Assembly: GCA_021776245.1 (NCBI GenBank)
Contig: JAJFGF010000054.1
Coordinates: 310,001 to 374,000 of the forward strand
DNA: 64,000 bases
Reading direction: 5' to 3'
Source of the DNA: Hyphococcus sp.
Lineage (GTDB): Bacteria > Pseudomonadota > Alphaproteobacteria > Caulobacterales > Parvularculaceae
The notes below the pieces were generated by a model. The model did not search any database and was not told the DNA's origin. It worked only from the letters and a program-made list of their open reading frames with translations. Of the stretch, positions 43,399 to 52,831 are shown piece after piece (within the stretch, counting starts at the first letter, position 1; the number at the start of each line of letters is the position of its first letter). Both the position numbers and the translations under genes were made by a program.

Positions 43399-43414
43399 GT
43401 TTCAGAAACCTGAA

Positions 43415-44449
43415 TTAGAACGCTCTTGATACAGATGTTTCGACCAGATCAGCGAGCGCTGCGGAAAATTCATTTTCAGGCGCTTTTGAGAGGTCATTAA
43501 GGGCGTGAGCGGCGTAGCGCCTGGCGCAAGTAATCGTATCGGCGATCGCGTCATCGCGCTCCATCAGGACGCAGGCCTTTTCCAGATCGCCGTCTTTCTG
43601 ACAGCTGTCTGAAATAACCCGCCGCCAAAACGGCTTTTCGCTCGGTTTGGCCCGTGCGACCGCGTAAACCAGCGGGAGCGTCATTTTCCCCTCGCGGAAA
43701 TCGTCGCCAATGGATTTACCAAGGTCAGATTCAAAACCATCATAATCAAGCGCGTCGTCGATGAGTTGATAGGCGATGCCAAGATTTCTGCCATAACCGC
43801 GCAGCGCGTCCTCTTCGGCTGGCGTGCATCCGGCGATCAGCGCGCCGGACTGCGTCGCGGCGGCGAACAGGGCGGCGGTTTTCGCCTCAACGACGGCCAA
43901 ATACATATCGATTGTCGCCGCAATGTTTTTCTGGGTTGTCAGCTGCAGCACTTCGCCTTCGGCAATGACCCCCGAAGCGCGCGACAATACCTGAAGCACG
44001 CGCAGGTCTTTCGCCGCGACCATTAATTCAAAAGCGCGTGAAAAAATAAAATCGCCAACCAGCACGCTTTCCTTGTTGCCCCAAATAATATTTGCAGTTT
44101 GTGCGCCGCGCCGCAACGCGGAAGCATCGACCACATCATCATGCAGAAGCGTCGCCCCATGGATCAGCTCGACCGCCGCCGCCAATTTCACATGATGGTC
44201 GCCGTCATAATCAAAAAGCCGCGCCGCTGCGATCGTCAGCATCGGGCGAATGCGTTTGCCGCCCGCGTTGATAAGATGTCCCGCAAGATCGGGGATCATC
44301 GCGACCGGAGACTGCATGCATGCAAGAATCTCCTGGTTAACGCCGTCAAGACCGGTCGCCGTCAGCGCCCGCAATGTCGCGACGGCGCCAAGAAAATCCG
44401 GCGCCTTTTTTGAGGCCGTAATCTCGCTGGTAGTCGCCGCCAGACCCAA
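43415..44449 (-). CDS. ispB: polyprenyl (octaprenyl-type) diphosphate synthase
   Basis: A 344-residue all-helical trans-prenyltransferase. The two aspartate-rich Mg2+ motifs are DDVVD in LLHDDVVDASALRRG and DDALD in YQLIDDALDYDGFESDLGK. Small residues before the first motif set chain length and suggest a long-chain product for the ubiquinone side chain; exact chain length is not deduced. The gene is convergent with the WecA-like gene, 17 bases apart. Confidence 0.92.
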   Translation of the reverse strand: MGLAATTSEITASKKAPDFLGAVATLRALTATGLDGVNQEILACMQSPVAMIPDLAGHLINAGGKRIRPMLTIAAARLFDYDGDHHVKLAAAVELIHGATLLHDDVVDASALRRGAQTANIIWGNKESVLVGDFIFSRAFELMVAAKDLRVLQVLSRASGVIAEGEVLQLTTQKNIAATIDMYLAVVEAKTAALFAAATQSGALIAGCTPAEEDALRGYGRNLGIAYQLIDDALDYDGFESDLGKSIGDDFREGKMTLPLVYAVARAKPSEKPFWRRVISDSCQKDGDLEKACVLMERDDAIADTITCARRYAAHALNDLSKAPENEFSAALADLVETSVSRAF

Positions 44450-44617
44450 TTTGAACGCCTTTCAGTTGTCGTCCCCACGCATATCAGATTGGGCATTGCC
44501 CGCGTTTTGGTCAAGCACGTGCGGGCGCGACCTTTAGCGGCAATGCGGGTCGGTAATATTAATCAAATTCAAGGCATTGCGATTGAATAAACCAATTATA
44601 CCGCCTAACTGCACGCG

Positions 44618-45493
44618 ATGGCGAATTTTTCCGACAAAATAAAAGCAATTTGGCGCGCTTTGCCCTTTTTCGGCGGCAAAGACCCTCTCGTGACTGTGAT
44701 CGAGCTTTCCGGTGTGATCGGCGGCGCGGGGCCGGGCCGCAAAGGGCTATCGCTGCAGCGTCTTGAGAAGTCTATTGACGCTGCATTCAAGCCCGGCGGA
44801 CTTAGCGCAGTCGCTCTGGCGATTAATTCTCCAGGCGGCTCGCCGGTTCAATCGCGCCTGATCTATGGCGCGATCCGCCGCTGCGCCAAGGAAAAGGGCG
44901 TTCCGGTTCTCGCCTTCGTCGAAGATGTGGGCGCTTCGGGCGGATATATTCTGGCGATCGCCGGCGATGAAATCTATGCTGACGACAGCTCAATTATAGG
45001 ATCGATTGGCGTTATCGCCGGCGGATTTGGCTTTCCTGAGGCGCTCAGCCGCCTCGGCGTCGAAAGGCGGGTTCACACCGCTGGCGACAACAAGGCGATG
45101 CTGGACCCGTTCAAGCCGGAAGACGCGGAAGATGTCGCGCGGCTTCAGGAAACGCTCGACGATCTCCACGTGCAATTTATCGATATGGTAAAAAGCCGGC
45201 GATCCGGAAAATTAAAGGAAGATGCAGATATTTTCTCCGGCGCGATCTGGACCGGCCCGAAAGCGCAGGAAAAGGGGCTTATCGACGGAACCGCTCAGCT
45301 CGGCGATTTTTTGCGCGTACGCTATGGAAAAGATGTTAGAATAAAGCGGATATCGTCGGAAAGCGGCTCGCTGTTAAAACGGTTGTTATCCGGTGGCGAT
45401 GCGCAGGCATTTCCCGCAGCGCCGCTGATTGATGCAGATACAATCCTGGATGCGGTTGAGCGCCGGGCAATGTGGTCCCGATTTGGACTTTGA
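44618..45493 (+). CDS. S49 family peptidase (SppA/SohB-like)
   Basis: A 291-residue serine protease of the signal-peptide peptidase A type, with the single-domain (SohB/archaeal) length. S107 in EDVGASGGYILA and K159 in TAGDNKAML form the Ser-Lys dyad with the usual 52-residue spacing, and AINSPGGSPVQS supplies the oxyanion and binding region. No strong membrane helix is seen, so it may be cytosolic or peripheral. It degrades remnant signal peptides or damaged proteins in relatives. Confidence 0.88.
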   Translation: MANFSDKIKAIWRALPFFGGKDPLVTVIELSGVIGGAGPGRKGLSLQRLEKSIDAAFKPGGLSAVALAINSPGGSPVQSRLIYGAIRRCAKEKGVPVLAFVEDVGASGGYILAIAGDEIYADDSSIIGSIGVIAGGFGFPEALSRLGVERRVHTAGDNKAMLDPFKPEDAEDVARLQETLDDLHVQFIDMVKSRRSGKLKEDADIFSGAIWTGPKAQEKGLIDGTAQLGDFLRVRYGKDVRIKRISSESGSLLKRLLSGGDAQAFPAAPLIDADTILDAVERRAMWSRFGL

Positions 45494-45523
45494 ACGGCGT
45501 CGAGACAAACGGAGGAGAAAACG

Positions 45524-45724
45524 ATGGGCGCAGTTACGACACTGGTTGCGACAGTCGCAGCAGCAGCGGGCGCAGTTGCCCTATACCGTTTTATAGACAG
45601 ACAGTCCCGCGAATTTCGCACTGTTCTGTCCGAAGCGAAAAAGCGCGCTGCCGGACAGCGAGCAAAAATCGTCATTGATTACGAGCGCGATCCTGTCAGC
45701 GGCGTTTATAAGCCCAAGGCCTGA
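45524..45724 (+). CDS. small membrane-anchored protein of unknown function
   Basis: A 66-residue protein with an excellent ribosome site (GGAGGAG at 45511-45517). One hydrophobic N-terminal segment (VTTLVATVAAAAGAVALYRFI) is followed by a basic, helical tail (DRQSREFRTVLSEAKKRAAGQRAKIV) and VIDYERDPVSGVYKPKA. Topology would put the tail in the cytoplasm. I do not recognise the family. It follows the S49 peptidase by 31 bases, so it may be a partner or regulator of it. Confidence 0.75.
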   Translation: MGAVTTLVATVAAAAGAVALYRFIDRQSREFRTVLSEAKKRAAGQRAKIVIDYERDPVSGVYKPKA

Positions 45725-45732
45725 TTTCCAGA

Positions 45733-46143
45733 TTACGCCTCGCCGATGAAACTCACTGCAATGCGTCGCTGATGCGCGGCGCTGCGATGCTCGAAAAGAT
45801 AAATTCCCTGCCATGTTCCGAGAAGCAAACGCCGGTCCGAGAATGGGATGGTTAACGCTGTCGAAGTTAGCGCCGACTTGATATGCGCAGGCATATCGTC
45901 GGGCCCTTCAGCGTTATGCCGATAAGGTCCGTCTTCCGGCGCTATTCGATCAAAATAGGCAATAAGGTCGCGTAGAACGTCTGGATCCGCGTTTTCCTGA
46001 ATCACCAGTGACGCTGATGTGTGTTGCACAAAAAGATGCGCAACGCCGTCTGTTATGGTGCTTGAAGAAAGCAAGCTTTCAATTTTGGTCGTGATATCGA
46101 CGAGCGCCCGTCCGGGCGTCTTGATGGTGATAATGTGCGGCAC
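45733..46143 (-). CDS. YjbQ/UPF0047 family protein (secondary thiamine-phosphate synthase type)
   Basis: A 136-residue protein of typical length. Family signatures include LFVQHTSASLVIQENADPDVLRDL and the C-terminal LGTWQGIYLFEHR, with conserved His and Glu that shape the metal/phosphate pocket. E. coli YjbQ has weak thiamine-phosphate synthase activity, and the cellular role is not settled. It is monocistronic and convergent with the small membrane protein. Confidence 0.92.
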   Translation of the reverse strand: MPHIITIKTPGRALVDITTKIESLLSSSTITDGVAHLFVQHTSASLVIQENADPDVLRDLIAYFDRIAPEDGPYRHNAEGPDDMPAHIKSALTSTALTIPFSDRRLLLGTWQGIYLFEHRSAAHQRRIAVSFIGEA

Positions 46144-46255
46144 AAATCTATTTTACGGGGCCTGTAGAATGAAATGAAGCGCCATCGATAATTGTTTTGC
46201 CGCACGGACGCAAACAAGCGATACTTTTACCCTTGTATGTCGGGGTTGATTTTTC

Positions 46256-46762
46256 GTGGAGCAGCTTTCTTTGAAAGAGATCGCATTTATTGATCTGGAG
46301 GCCTCGGGGCTTGGCGCAAGGTCCTGGCCGATTGAAGTCGGCTGGTGCTTTCCGGGCCGTAAGCCGCAATCATTTCTTATCAAACCGGCGGCCGATTGGG
46401 CGATGGAGGCATGGGACGAAGAGGCTGAAGCGCTGCACGGCGTGACGCGGAAAGTCCTGGATCTTGAGGGCGATACGCCCAACACGGTTTGTGCGGCGCT
46501 CAACGCTGCTTTGACAGGTTTTACAGTTTACTCAGACGCGCCCGATTGGGATGGGTTTTGGCTCTATCGCCTGTTTGAATCAGGCGGCGTCAAAAAGACA
46601 TTTGCCCTGACAGATTTTAGCGAGGCCCTGCGCGATGTTGCACCGGAGGCGCTTGAGGGTCTCGTTGCGAAGGCGTCGAAAATTGCACCGCACCGTCACC
46701 GCACAAATGATGATGTTTTGCATATGAAGGCGCTTTACGAGCTGGCTGTAGATGGCCATTGA
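46256..46762 (+). CDS. DnaQ-like 3'-5' exonuclease domain protein
   Basis: A 168-residue protein with the DEDDh fold: FIDLEASGLGARSWPIEVG (first acidic pair), SDAPDWDGFWLYRLF (third Asp) and HRHRTNDDVLHMKAL (His and fourth Asp). It may act as a small RNase T/oligoribonuclease-like nuclease. The start is uncertain: GTG at 46256, or TTG at 46271, which has GGAG nine bases upstream; the second leaves MKEIAFID. No neighbours point to a pathway. Confidence 0.8.
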   Translation: MEQLSLKEIAFIDLEASGLGARSWPIEVGWCFPGRKPQSFLIKPAADWAMEAWDEEAEALHGVTRKVLDLEGDTPNTVCAALNAALTGFTVYSDAPDWDGFWLYRLFESGGVKKTFALTDFSEALRDVAPEALEGLVAKASKIAPHRHRTNDDVLHMKALYELAVDGH

Positions 46763-46792
46763 TTTCTTTCATCGCGTCGTCAGATTGGCGCC

Positions 46793-47683
46793 ATGACAAA
46801 GGGCGATGCGGCGCGCGACGCGCCGATCAGGATGACGACACCTATTGATGGCGGCGTGATCGCCGGTTGGCGTTGGCGCAATGCTGGCAAGCCGCCATTG
46901 CTGTTTTGCCACGCAACGGGATTTTGCGCATCCGTATACAAACAGATGCTGCGCGCATTGAGTGCGGATTTTGATATATTTGCGGTCGATTTACGTGGGC
47001 ACGGACGCACCAGGCTGGCCGCCGATCCTGATCGTTTACGATCCTGGATCATCTTTGCGCGCGACATTTCCGAGTTTCTCAACTTTCACAACAGAATAAA
47101 CTGGACGCTTGCGGGCCATTCCATGGGCGCCGTTACGGCGACCATGGCTGCGCGCGGTCGCACCGATATCGCCGCATTGAAACTCATTGAGCCGGTCGCG
47201 ATGCCGCCGTTGCTCGCCCTGGCGGCAAAACTGCCGATCTGGTCTTTCTACGCCCAGCGTTTCCCAATGGTGCGGCAAGCCGCCCGGCGCCGGGCGGCCT
47301 GGCCTGATCGCGCTGCCGCTGAAGCGTCTTATGCCCGCAAGAAACTGTTTGCAGCCTGGGCCGACGGGGTTCTCTCCGACTACCTCGAAGACGGGCTTTG
47401 TGAAGTCGCCGCCGGCGTGGGCCTGTCCTGCTCGCCGCAATGGGAGGCCGCGACCTTTGCCGCACAGGCCAATCCGTTCTGGGCCGCGGTTGCCGACGCA
47501 CCCGCGCCAGTTTCGGTTCTGGCGGCCAATCATTCGTCGACAACGGCGCCCGGCGCTGCGCGGCGTCGATTTGCCCGTTTTGACGCTGCCGTGGCGCTGG
47601 CAGGGGGCGTCAGCCATCTTGCGCCGATGGAAAACCCAAATCTTGCCGCCCGATTTGTTCTCGGCGCGCGATTTGACGCGTGA
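46793..47683 (+). CDS. alpha/beta hydrolase
   Basis: A 296-residue alpha/beta-hydrolase fold enzyme. LLFCHATGFCASVYKQML is the oxyanion region, AGHSMGAVTATMAARG the nucleophile elbow (Ser), FAVDLRGHGRT the conserved strand-4 turn, and GGVSHLAPMENP holds the catalytic His. Esterase, lactonase or lipase activity is possible. It is 31 bases downstream of the exonuclease gene and could be cotranscribed; substrate unknown. Confidence 0.85.
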   Translation: MTKGDAARDAPIRMTTPIDGGVIAGWRWRNAGKPPLLFCHATGFCASVYKQMLRALSADFDIFAVDLRGHGRTRLAADPDRLRSWIIFARDISEFLNFHNRINWTLAGHSMGAVTATMAARGRTDIAALKLIEPVAMPPLLALAAKLPIWSFYAQRFPMVRQAARRRAAWPDRAAAEASYARKKLFAAWADGVLSDYLEDGLCEVAAGVGLSCSPQWEAATFAAQANPFWAAVADAPAPVSVLAANHSSTTAPGAARRRFARFDAAVALAGGVSHLAPMENPNLAARFVLGARFDA

Positions 47684-47829
47684 CAATCAGCCATCTGCGG
47701 TCACGATAGGCTTGGACAGTGGCGGGCTTTTTGCTAAGCGTCCGCGCAAATAGCGCGTCGGCGCGGGCTGGCGGCGAGACAGCGCCCGATACCAGTATTG
47801 ATGGGCCAGTTTTATAGGAAAGGCTGAAT

Positions 47830-48621
47830 ATGAGCGAGACACAAAGCGGTCCGCAGGTAAGCGGGAAATTATTCCTGTTTGAGCGCCCGGAACTCATGAC
47901 CAAAGAACAACATGGCGAACTTGCTCTCAGCGCGCCGGCAAAACGCTACCAGTTTTGCGCAAATGTGCGAGCGATCCCTATCACAATCAGCGAAATCCCG
48001 GCGGCGATGAAAGACTATCCAATTGTCTTTATGTCCGCGGAACAACCGATTCCGCTGGCGATCATGGGGCTCGTTGATGACGTTAATTTGTTTGTCGATG
48101 ACAATGGCGATTGGGAGGAAAATCGCTATGTGCCGGGTTATGTGCGCCGATATCCTTTTGGCATTGCAGCCGAGGCGAGCGGCGAACGAATGGCGATCGT
48201 TATTGATGCGGCTTTTGAAGGTTTGGCGCCGGGCGGCGAGGCGCCGTTATTTGAAAATGAAGAACCGGCTTCAAACACTCAGGCTGCAATCGAGTTCTGC
48301 AAGACTTATGAACGCGATCGTTTGATGACCGACGAGTTTACCAAACGGCTCACGCCCTATGAACTTATTCACGGTCAGACCGCGCAATATACGCCCCAAG
48401 GCGCCACAGAGCCTCAAGCGTTTGCCCAATATTTTGGCATTGACGAAGAGAAACTGAATGCGCTCGGCGATGAGCAGATTCTTGAGTTGCGCAAATCCGG
48501 CATGCTGCCGATCCTTTATGCAATGATGATGTCTCTCGGGAATTGGCGCATGTTGCTGCAGCGGCGCGCAAAGCGTTTTGGCCTAACGGAAACGCAAATA
48601 CTCAATCAGGCTATAAACTGA
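47830..48621 (+). CDS. SapC family protein
   Basis: A 263-residue protein matching SapC (PF07277): an N-terminal KLFLFERPELMTKEQHGELAL, PIVFMSAEQPIPLAIMGL, PGYVRRYPFGIA and a C-terminal NWRMLLQRRAKRFGL. The family was named after a Campylobacter S-layer operon but is widespread near TonB receptors and PKHD-type oxygenases in alphaproteobacteria, where it is unstudied. Here it stands alone, without those partners adjacent. Ribosome site AGGAAAGG precedes the start. Cytosolic by absence of a signal peptide. Confidence 0.85.
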   Translation: MSETQSGPQVSGKLFLFERPELMTKEQHGELALSAPAKRYQFCANVRAIPITISEIPAAMKDYPIVFMSAEQPIPLAIMGLVDDVNLFVDDNGDWEENRYVPGYVRRYPFGIAAEASGERMAIVIDAAFEGLAPGGEAPLFENEEPASNTQAAIEFCKTYERDRLMTDEFTKRLTPYELIHGQTAQYTPQGATEPQAFAQYFGIDEEKLNALGDEQILELRKSGMLPILYAMMMSLGNWRMLLQRRAKRFGLTETQILNQAIN

Positions 48622-48751
48622 CGATTACGACAGCGAATTCAGGGCCGGCGGCGTTTTTTACGCAGTCGGTCTATTTCACGTTTTAAAGAGCGGTAGAGAA
48701 ATGCCCATGTTATTCATTGGCGCGCATGGATTACTTCGGTAACAAGCGCAC

Positions 48752-50854
48752 ATGTTCTTATCGCGCACAGTATTATCATTGGCTGCTATTTTATCCGCGG
48801 GCGCTATTGGCGCGGCGGCAGCGCAAACCCGCGTCGATAATGACTATACGACAACAGAAATTATTCCGGAGACAAACGGTTTTGTTGCTGGCGAAACGAC
48901 CTGGTTCGCAATCCGCCAAGAGGTGCGCGAGGGCTGGCATGTATTCTGGACAAATCCAGGCGATGCGGGTCTGCCGCTGGATTTGAACTGGGCGCTGCCG
49001 CAAGGCTTTGCGGCCGGTGACATTCTTCATCCCGTTCCTGAATTTATTCCGGTTGGTCCCTTGGCGAGCTTTGCCCATGAAGGAACGCCAGTATTTCTGA
49101 TCCCGGTTGCAGCGCCTGAAAACCTCGTCGTCGGTGAGACAATCAGCATCGCCATCGATGCGACCTGGCAGGCTTGCGAGGATATTTGCGTTCCCGAGGA
49201 CGGTCATTTTGAATTTACGGCGCCTGTTATTGATGCGTCGCAGCACAGGAAAACACGGCCGGCAATTTTCGATGCGGCGCGCGGCGCCTTGCCTGCGCCA
49301 TTTGACGCGGGGGCGACGCTGGCGACACGCAACGGGTCTTATGTCCTCGATTTTCCGGTAATTGACGGATTGGCGGGCGACAGCGTCTTCTTTTTTCCGG
49401 AGCCGGAAGGACTGATCGAGCCTGCAGGCAAACAGCGTGCGACGATTGCTGATGGCGTCATGTCGATTTCGATGAAACCCGGTTATCTGGATGGTTATGC
49501 TGAAGATGCGCTTTACGGCGTTCTGACCTATTTGGATGGGAGCGGCGTGCGTCATGGCGCTGCAATAAATGCAGATGTGCCAGAGCCCGTTGTAAAACCT
49601 TCTTCGGATGTTGCGGCGCGCGTCGCTGCCGCTGATGCCAATATTCCGTTGCTGTTGGTTTTGGCGTTTGCAGGCGGGATGATCCTCAATCTCATGCCAT
49701 GTGTTTTTCCAATTCTTTTTGTTAAGGCCGCCTCTCTGATGCAATCAGCAGGTGAAGACCGGGCCGCAGTCCGCCTGCATGGACTTCTTTACACTGCGGG
49801 CGTTCTTTCGACCTTCTTATTGATCGGCGGGCTTTTATTGGCGCTGCGTGCGGGCGGCGCCCAGCTTGGCTGGGGTTTTCATCTGCAATCGCCTGTGGTG
49901 GTCGCCCTGTCCGCATATGTTCTGTTGCTTGTCGGCCTGAACCTTTCCGGCGTTTATATCGTAGGAGAGCGCTTTGCCGGAACCGGGCAATCGCTCGCCG
50001 GCCGCCATGGAGGGCTCGGCGCCTTTTTTACCGGCGCACTCACGGTGGTGGTCGCAGCTCCCTGTATTGGCCCCCTCCTGAGCGCCCCATTGGGCGCAGC
50101 GCTTTTGCAGCCTGCAATCATTGGCTTGGCTATTTTTGCGGCGCTGGCCTTTGGACTTGCGGCGCCCTACCTCACTCTGTCGCTTTCGCCGGGCCTCGGT
50201 CGGTTATTGCCGCGCCCGGGCCCATGGATGAAGGTCCTTAAACAGGCGCTTGCCTTTCCGGTGTTTGCTGCTGCGGCGTATTTTCTATGGGTCTTTTCAC
50301 AGCAGTCTGACGCTTCGGGGCTGGCATTTGTGTTGTCCGGCGCGGTTTTCCTGGCGTTCAGCGCATGGCTATTTGAGATTAGCAAAGGTGATGGAGTGCG
50401 GGCGCTGATCCTGAGGGCGTTCTCGGCGTTCTTCGTGCTCGCGGCCCTGGCGCCGTTAATGCGCCTGGAAGCGAACCAAACAACGATCGCTGGAGACGGC
50501 GACGTCTATGGCGCTGTTACATCGGAACCCTTTAGCGCCGCGGCGCTGGACGATTATCGTGCAGCAGAGGTCCCGGTTTTTATCGATTTCACAGCCGCCT
50601 GGTGCGTGACCTGCCAGTTTGACAAGATGCGGGTATTTTCGAACCGTGATCTGGCGCGCGCCTTCGACCGTAACGGCGTCGTCCTGATGATTGCAGACTG
50701 GACAGTGCGCGACCCGGAAATTACTGCGGCGTTGCAGTCTTTTGGCGCCAGCGGCGTGCCGCTCTATGTCTATTATCCCGCCAGCGGGACGGCGCAGATC
50801 ATGCCTTTGCCGTTGACCCGGAAATCGGTCATGACGGCGATTTCGGGACAATAA
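48752..50854 (+). CDS. DsbD/ScsB-like thiol:disulfide interchange protein
   Basis: A 700-residue inner-membrane electron relay. Signal peptide 1-24. The N-terminal periplasmic beta domain has REGWHVFWTNPGDAGLP, as in ScsB-type DsbD_2 proteins. Eight transmembrane helices follow with the two membrane Cys at C317 (LMPCVFPI) and C438 (APCIGPL). The C-terminal thioredoxin domain has WCVTC (C618, C621). It moves reducing power from cytoplasmic thioredoxin to the periplasm for disulfide repair, cytochrome maturation or peroxide defence. Genomic partners (DsbC, CcmG) are not in this window. Confidence 0.9.
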   Translation: MFLSRTVLSLAAILSAGAIGAAAAQTRVDNDYTTTEIIPETNGFVAGETTWFAIRQEVREGWHVFWTNPGDAGLPLDLNWALPQGFAAGDILHPVPEFIPVGPLASFAHEGTPVFLIPVAAPENLVVGETISIAIDATWQACEDICVPEDGHFEFTAPVIDASQHRKTRPAIFDAARGALPAPFDAGATLATRNGSYVLDFPVIDGLAGDSVFFFPEPEGLIEPAGKQRATIADGVMSISMKPGYLDGYAEDALYGVLTYLDGSGVRHGAAINADVPEPVVKPSSDVAARVAAADANIPLLLVLAFAGGMILNLMPCVFPILFVKAASLMQSAGEDRAAVRLHGLLYTAGVLSTFLLIGGLLLALRAGGAQLGWGFHLQSPVVVALSAYVLLLVGLNLSGVYIVGERFAGTGQSLAGRHGGLGAFFTGALTVVVAAPCIGPLLSAPLGAALLQPAIIGLAIFAALAFGLAAPYLTLSLSPGLGRLLPRPGPWMKVLKQALAFPVFAAAAYFLWVFSQQSDASGLAFVLSGAVFLAFSAWLFEISKGDGVRALILRAFSAFFVLAALAPLMRLEANQTTIAGDGDVYGAVTSEPFSAAALDDYRAAEVPVFIDFTAAWCVTCQFDKMRVFSNRDLARAFDRNGVVLMIADWTVRDPEITAALQSFGASGVPLYVYYPASGTAQIMPLPLTRKSVMTAISGQ

Positions 50855-50885
50855 ACACCGCGCCATAAGCGCCATGCCAATTTTC

Positions 50886-51065
50886 TTATCGCGTGTAAGG
50901 CGCGGGGCCGGTACTGTCGGCGACCGCGAGATCGGCGCTCAGAGAGCCAGTGACGTGCTCGCTTTCCAGTGCTTTCGCGCCGAAAATAGCAGATATGGCG
51001 GCGATCGCTGCGAGGCTTGAGAGGGCCCGGCGCATTGCAAAGCCTTTAGAGAGTTTGTTTGTCAT
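50886..51065 (-). CDS. small putative exported protein
   Basis: A 59-residue frame from ATG 51065 to TAA 50886, below the usual length cut-off. MTNKLSKGF is followed by a basic then hydrophobic stretch (RRALSSLAAIAAISAIFGAKA) that looks like a signal peptide with cleavage near AKA, then a short polar tail (LESEHVTGSLSADLAVADS). An inner Met at residue 11 could also start it. No clear ribosome site is visible, and I recognise no family. It lies in the 304-base gap between the DsbD-like gene and pgi; nothing else was seen there. Confidence 0.4.
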   Translation of the reverse strand: MTNKLSKGFAMRRALSSLAAIAAISAIFGAKALESEHVTGSLSADLAVADSTGPAPYTR

Positions 51066-51158
51066 GGATTGGTGAATAACAGTTCATCCTTAAAACGCGT
51101 TGAGGATAACGATTAAAATCCCTATCAACCTTCGGGAAGCCAAGAAGCGCGAGGGTCG

Positions 51159-52823
51159 ATGACGGAAATATCGCAAACGGCAGAATGGAGAGATCTGACC
51201 GCGGACGCGGCGGCGCTCGAAAAAACGTCCATGCGTGCGCTCTTTGCCGGCGATCCGGGTCGTTTTGACCGCTTTTCTCTCGAGGCGGCTGGGCTTTTTC
51301 TCGATTACTCAAAAAACAAGATCACCGAAGACGTCGTCGAACATTTGACCGCCCTTGCCGGCGCCTCAGGTCTTGAAGAAATGCGGCGACGCATGTTTGC
51401 CGGCGAACGCATCAATGTGACCGAAAATCGCGCCGTCCTTCACGCGGCGCTGCGTGATTTTTCCATGCGCGCTTATCATGTTGACGATGAAAATATTTCG
51501 CAGCTTGTGCGCCATGAACTTGAAAAGATGAAGGATTTTACGGCCAGGATCGTCAGCGGCGCGCATAAGGGGTTTTCCGGCGCGTCCCTCGATACGGTGG
51601 TCAATATCGGTATCGGCGGCTCCGATCTGGGGCCGCATATGGTCGTCGAGGCCCTGCGGCCTTATTGGATCGACGGTCGGCGGACTTTTTTTGTTTCCAA
51701 CGTTGATGGCCAGCATTTATTCGACACACTGGCGCAAATCGATCCTGCCAGAACGCTTTTCGTGATTGCGTCGAAAACGTTCACAACTCAGGAAACGATG
51801 ACGAATGCGCAAAGCGCAAGGGAATGGTTCCTAAACCATGGCGGCAAGGAAGATGATGTTGCAAAACATTTTGTCGCCCTGTCGACGAATGCCAGCGCCG
51901 TTAAATCGTTCGGCATCGATAAGAATAACATGTTTGAGTTTTGGGATTGGGTCGGCGGGCGGTATTCCCTGTGGTCGGCGATTGGCCTGTCGATCTCACT
52001 TGCGGTTGGTTTTGATAATTTCGAAAAGCTGCTGCGCGGCGCTCACGCGATGGATGAGCATTTTCGAGACGCGCCGCTGCGCCAGAACCTGCCAGTAATA
52101 ATGGCGCTGACCGGCGTCTGGAACCGCAATTTCATGGGCGCCGCCGCTCATGCGATACTGCCGTATGATCAGCATCTTTGGCGCCTGCCCGCCTATCTGC
52201 AGCAAGCGGACATGGAATCAAATGGCAAGGGCGCTGCGATTGACGGTCAGCCTGTCTCCTGTTCGACCGGGCCGATAATCTTTGGCGAACCGGGAACCAA
52301 TGGGCAGCACGCATTTTATCAGCTGCTGCATCAGGGGACCGAGTTCATCTCATCTGATTTTATTGCGCCGGCGATCAGCCAATCAGCGCTCGGCGATCAT
52401 CACGAAAAACTGCTCGCCAATTTTCTGGCGCAAACCGAAGCTCTGATGTGCGGCAAAACCATCGACGAGGTTCGCGCAGAGCTGGCCGCGGAGGGTAAAG
52501 CGAAATTGGAAATAGATACGCTTGCGCCGCATAAGGTTTTTCCGGGCGACCGGCCAAGCAATTCAATCCTGATGGAAAAATTAACACCGGAAACGCTTGG
52601 CGCGCTGATAGCCGCCTATGAGCACAAGATCTTTTGTCAGGGTGTCATTTGGGGTGTCAATTCCTTTGATCAGTGGGGCGTCGAGCTAGGCAAAGCTTTG
52701 GCAAGTTCGATCCTTCCCGCGCTTGGCGTAGAAGGCGAAGAAAAACCCGAGGCGAGCGGCCACGACGCGTCGACCAACGGGCTCTTAAATCGTATTAACG
52801 CTATTCGCCGCCAAAACAGATAA
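51159..52823 (+). CDS. pgi: glucose-6-phosphate isomerase
   Basis: A 554-residue enzyme of the full bacterial/eukaryotic type. NIGIGGSDLGPHMV and ASKTFTTQETMTNA bind the phosphate; the isomerase signature FWDWVGGRYSLWSAIGLS includes the Arg-Tyr pair, and the C-terminal VNSFDQWGVELGKALA ends the active site. It interconverts glucose-6-P and fructose-6-P. It is divergent from the small exported frame and 8 bases upstream of the cyclophilin gene. Confidence 0.96.
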   Translation: MTEISQTAEWRDLTADAAALEKTSMRALFAGDPGRFDRFSLEAAGLFLDYSKNKITEDVVEHLTALAGASGLEEMRRRMFAGERINVTENRAVLHAALRDFSMRAYHVDDENISQLVRHELEKMKDFTARIVSGAHKGFSGASLDTVVNIGIGGSDLGPHMVVEALRPYWIDGRRTFFVSNVDGQHLFDTLAQIDPARTLFVIASKTFTTQETMTNAQSAREWFLNHGGKEDDVAKHFVALSTNASAVKSFGIDKNNMFEFWDWVGGRYSLWSAIGLSISLAVGFDNFEKLLRGAHAMDEHFRDAPLRQNLPVIMALTGVWNRNFMGAAAHAILPYDQHLWRLPAYLQQADMESNGKGAAIDGQPVSCSTGPIIFGEPGTNGQHAFYQLLHQGTEFISSDFIAPAISQSALGDHHEKLLANFLAQTEALMCGKTIDEVRAELAAEGKAKLEIDTLAPHKVFPGDRPSNSILMEKLTPETLGALIAAYEHKIFCQGVIWGVNSFDQWGVELGKALASSILPALGVEGEEKPEASGHDASTNGLLNRINAIRRQNR

Positions 52824-52831
52824 GGCAGCAT

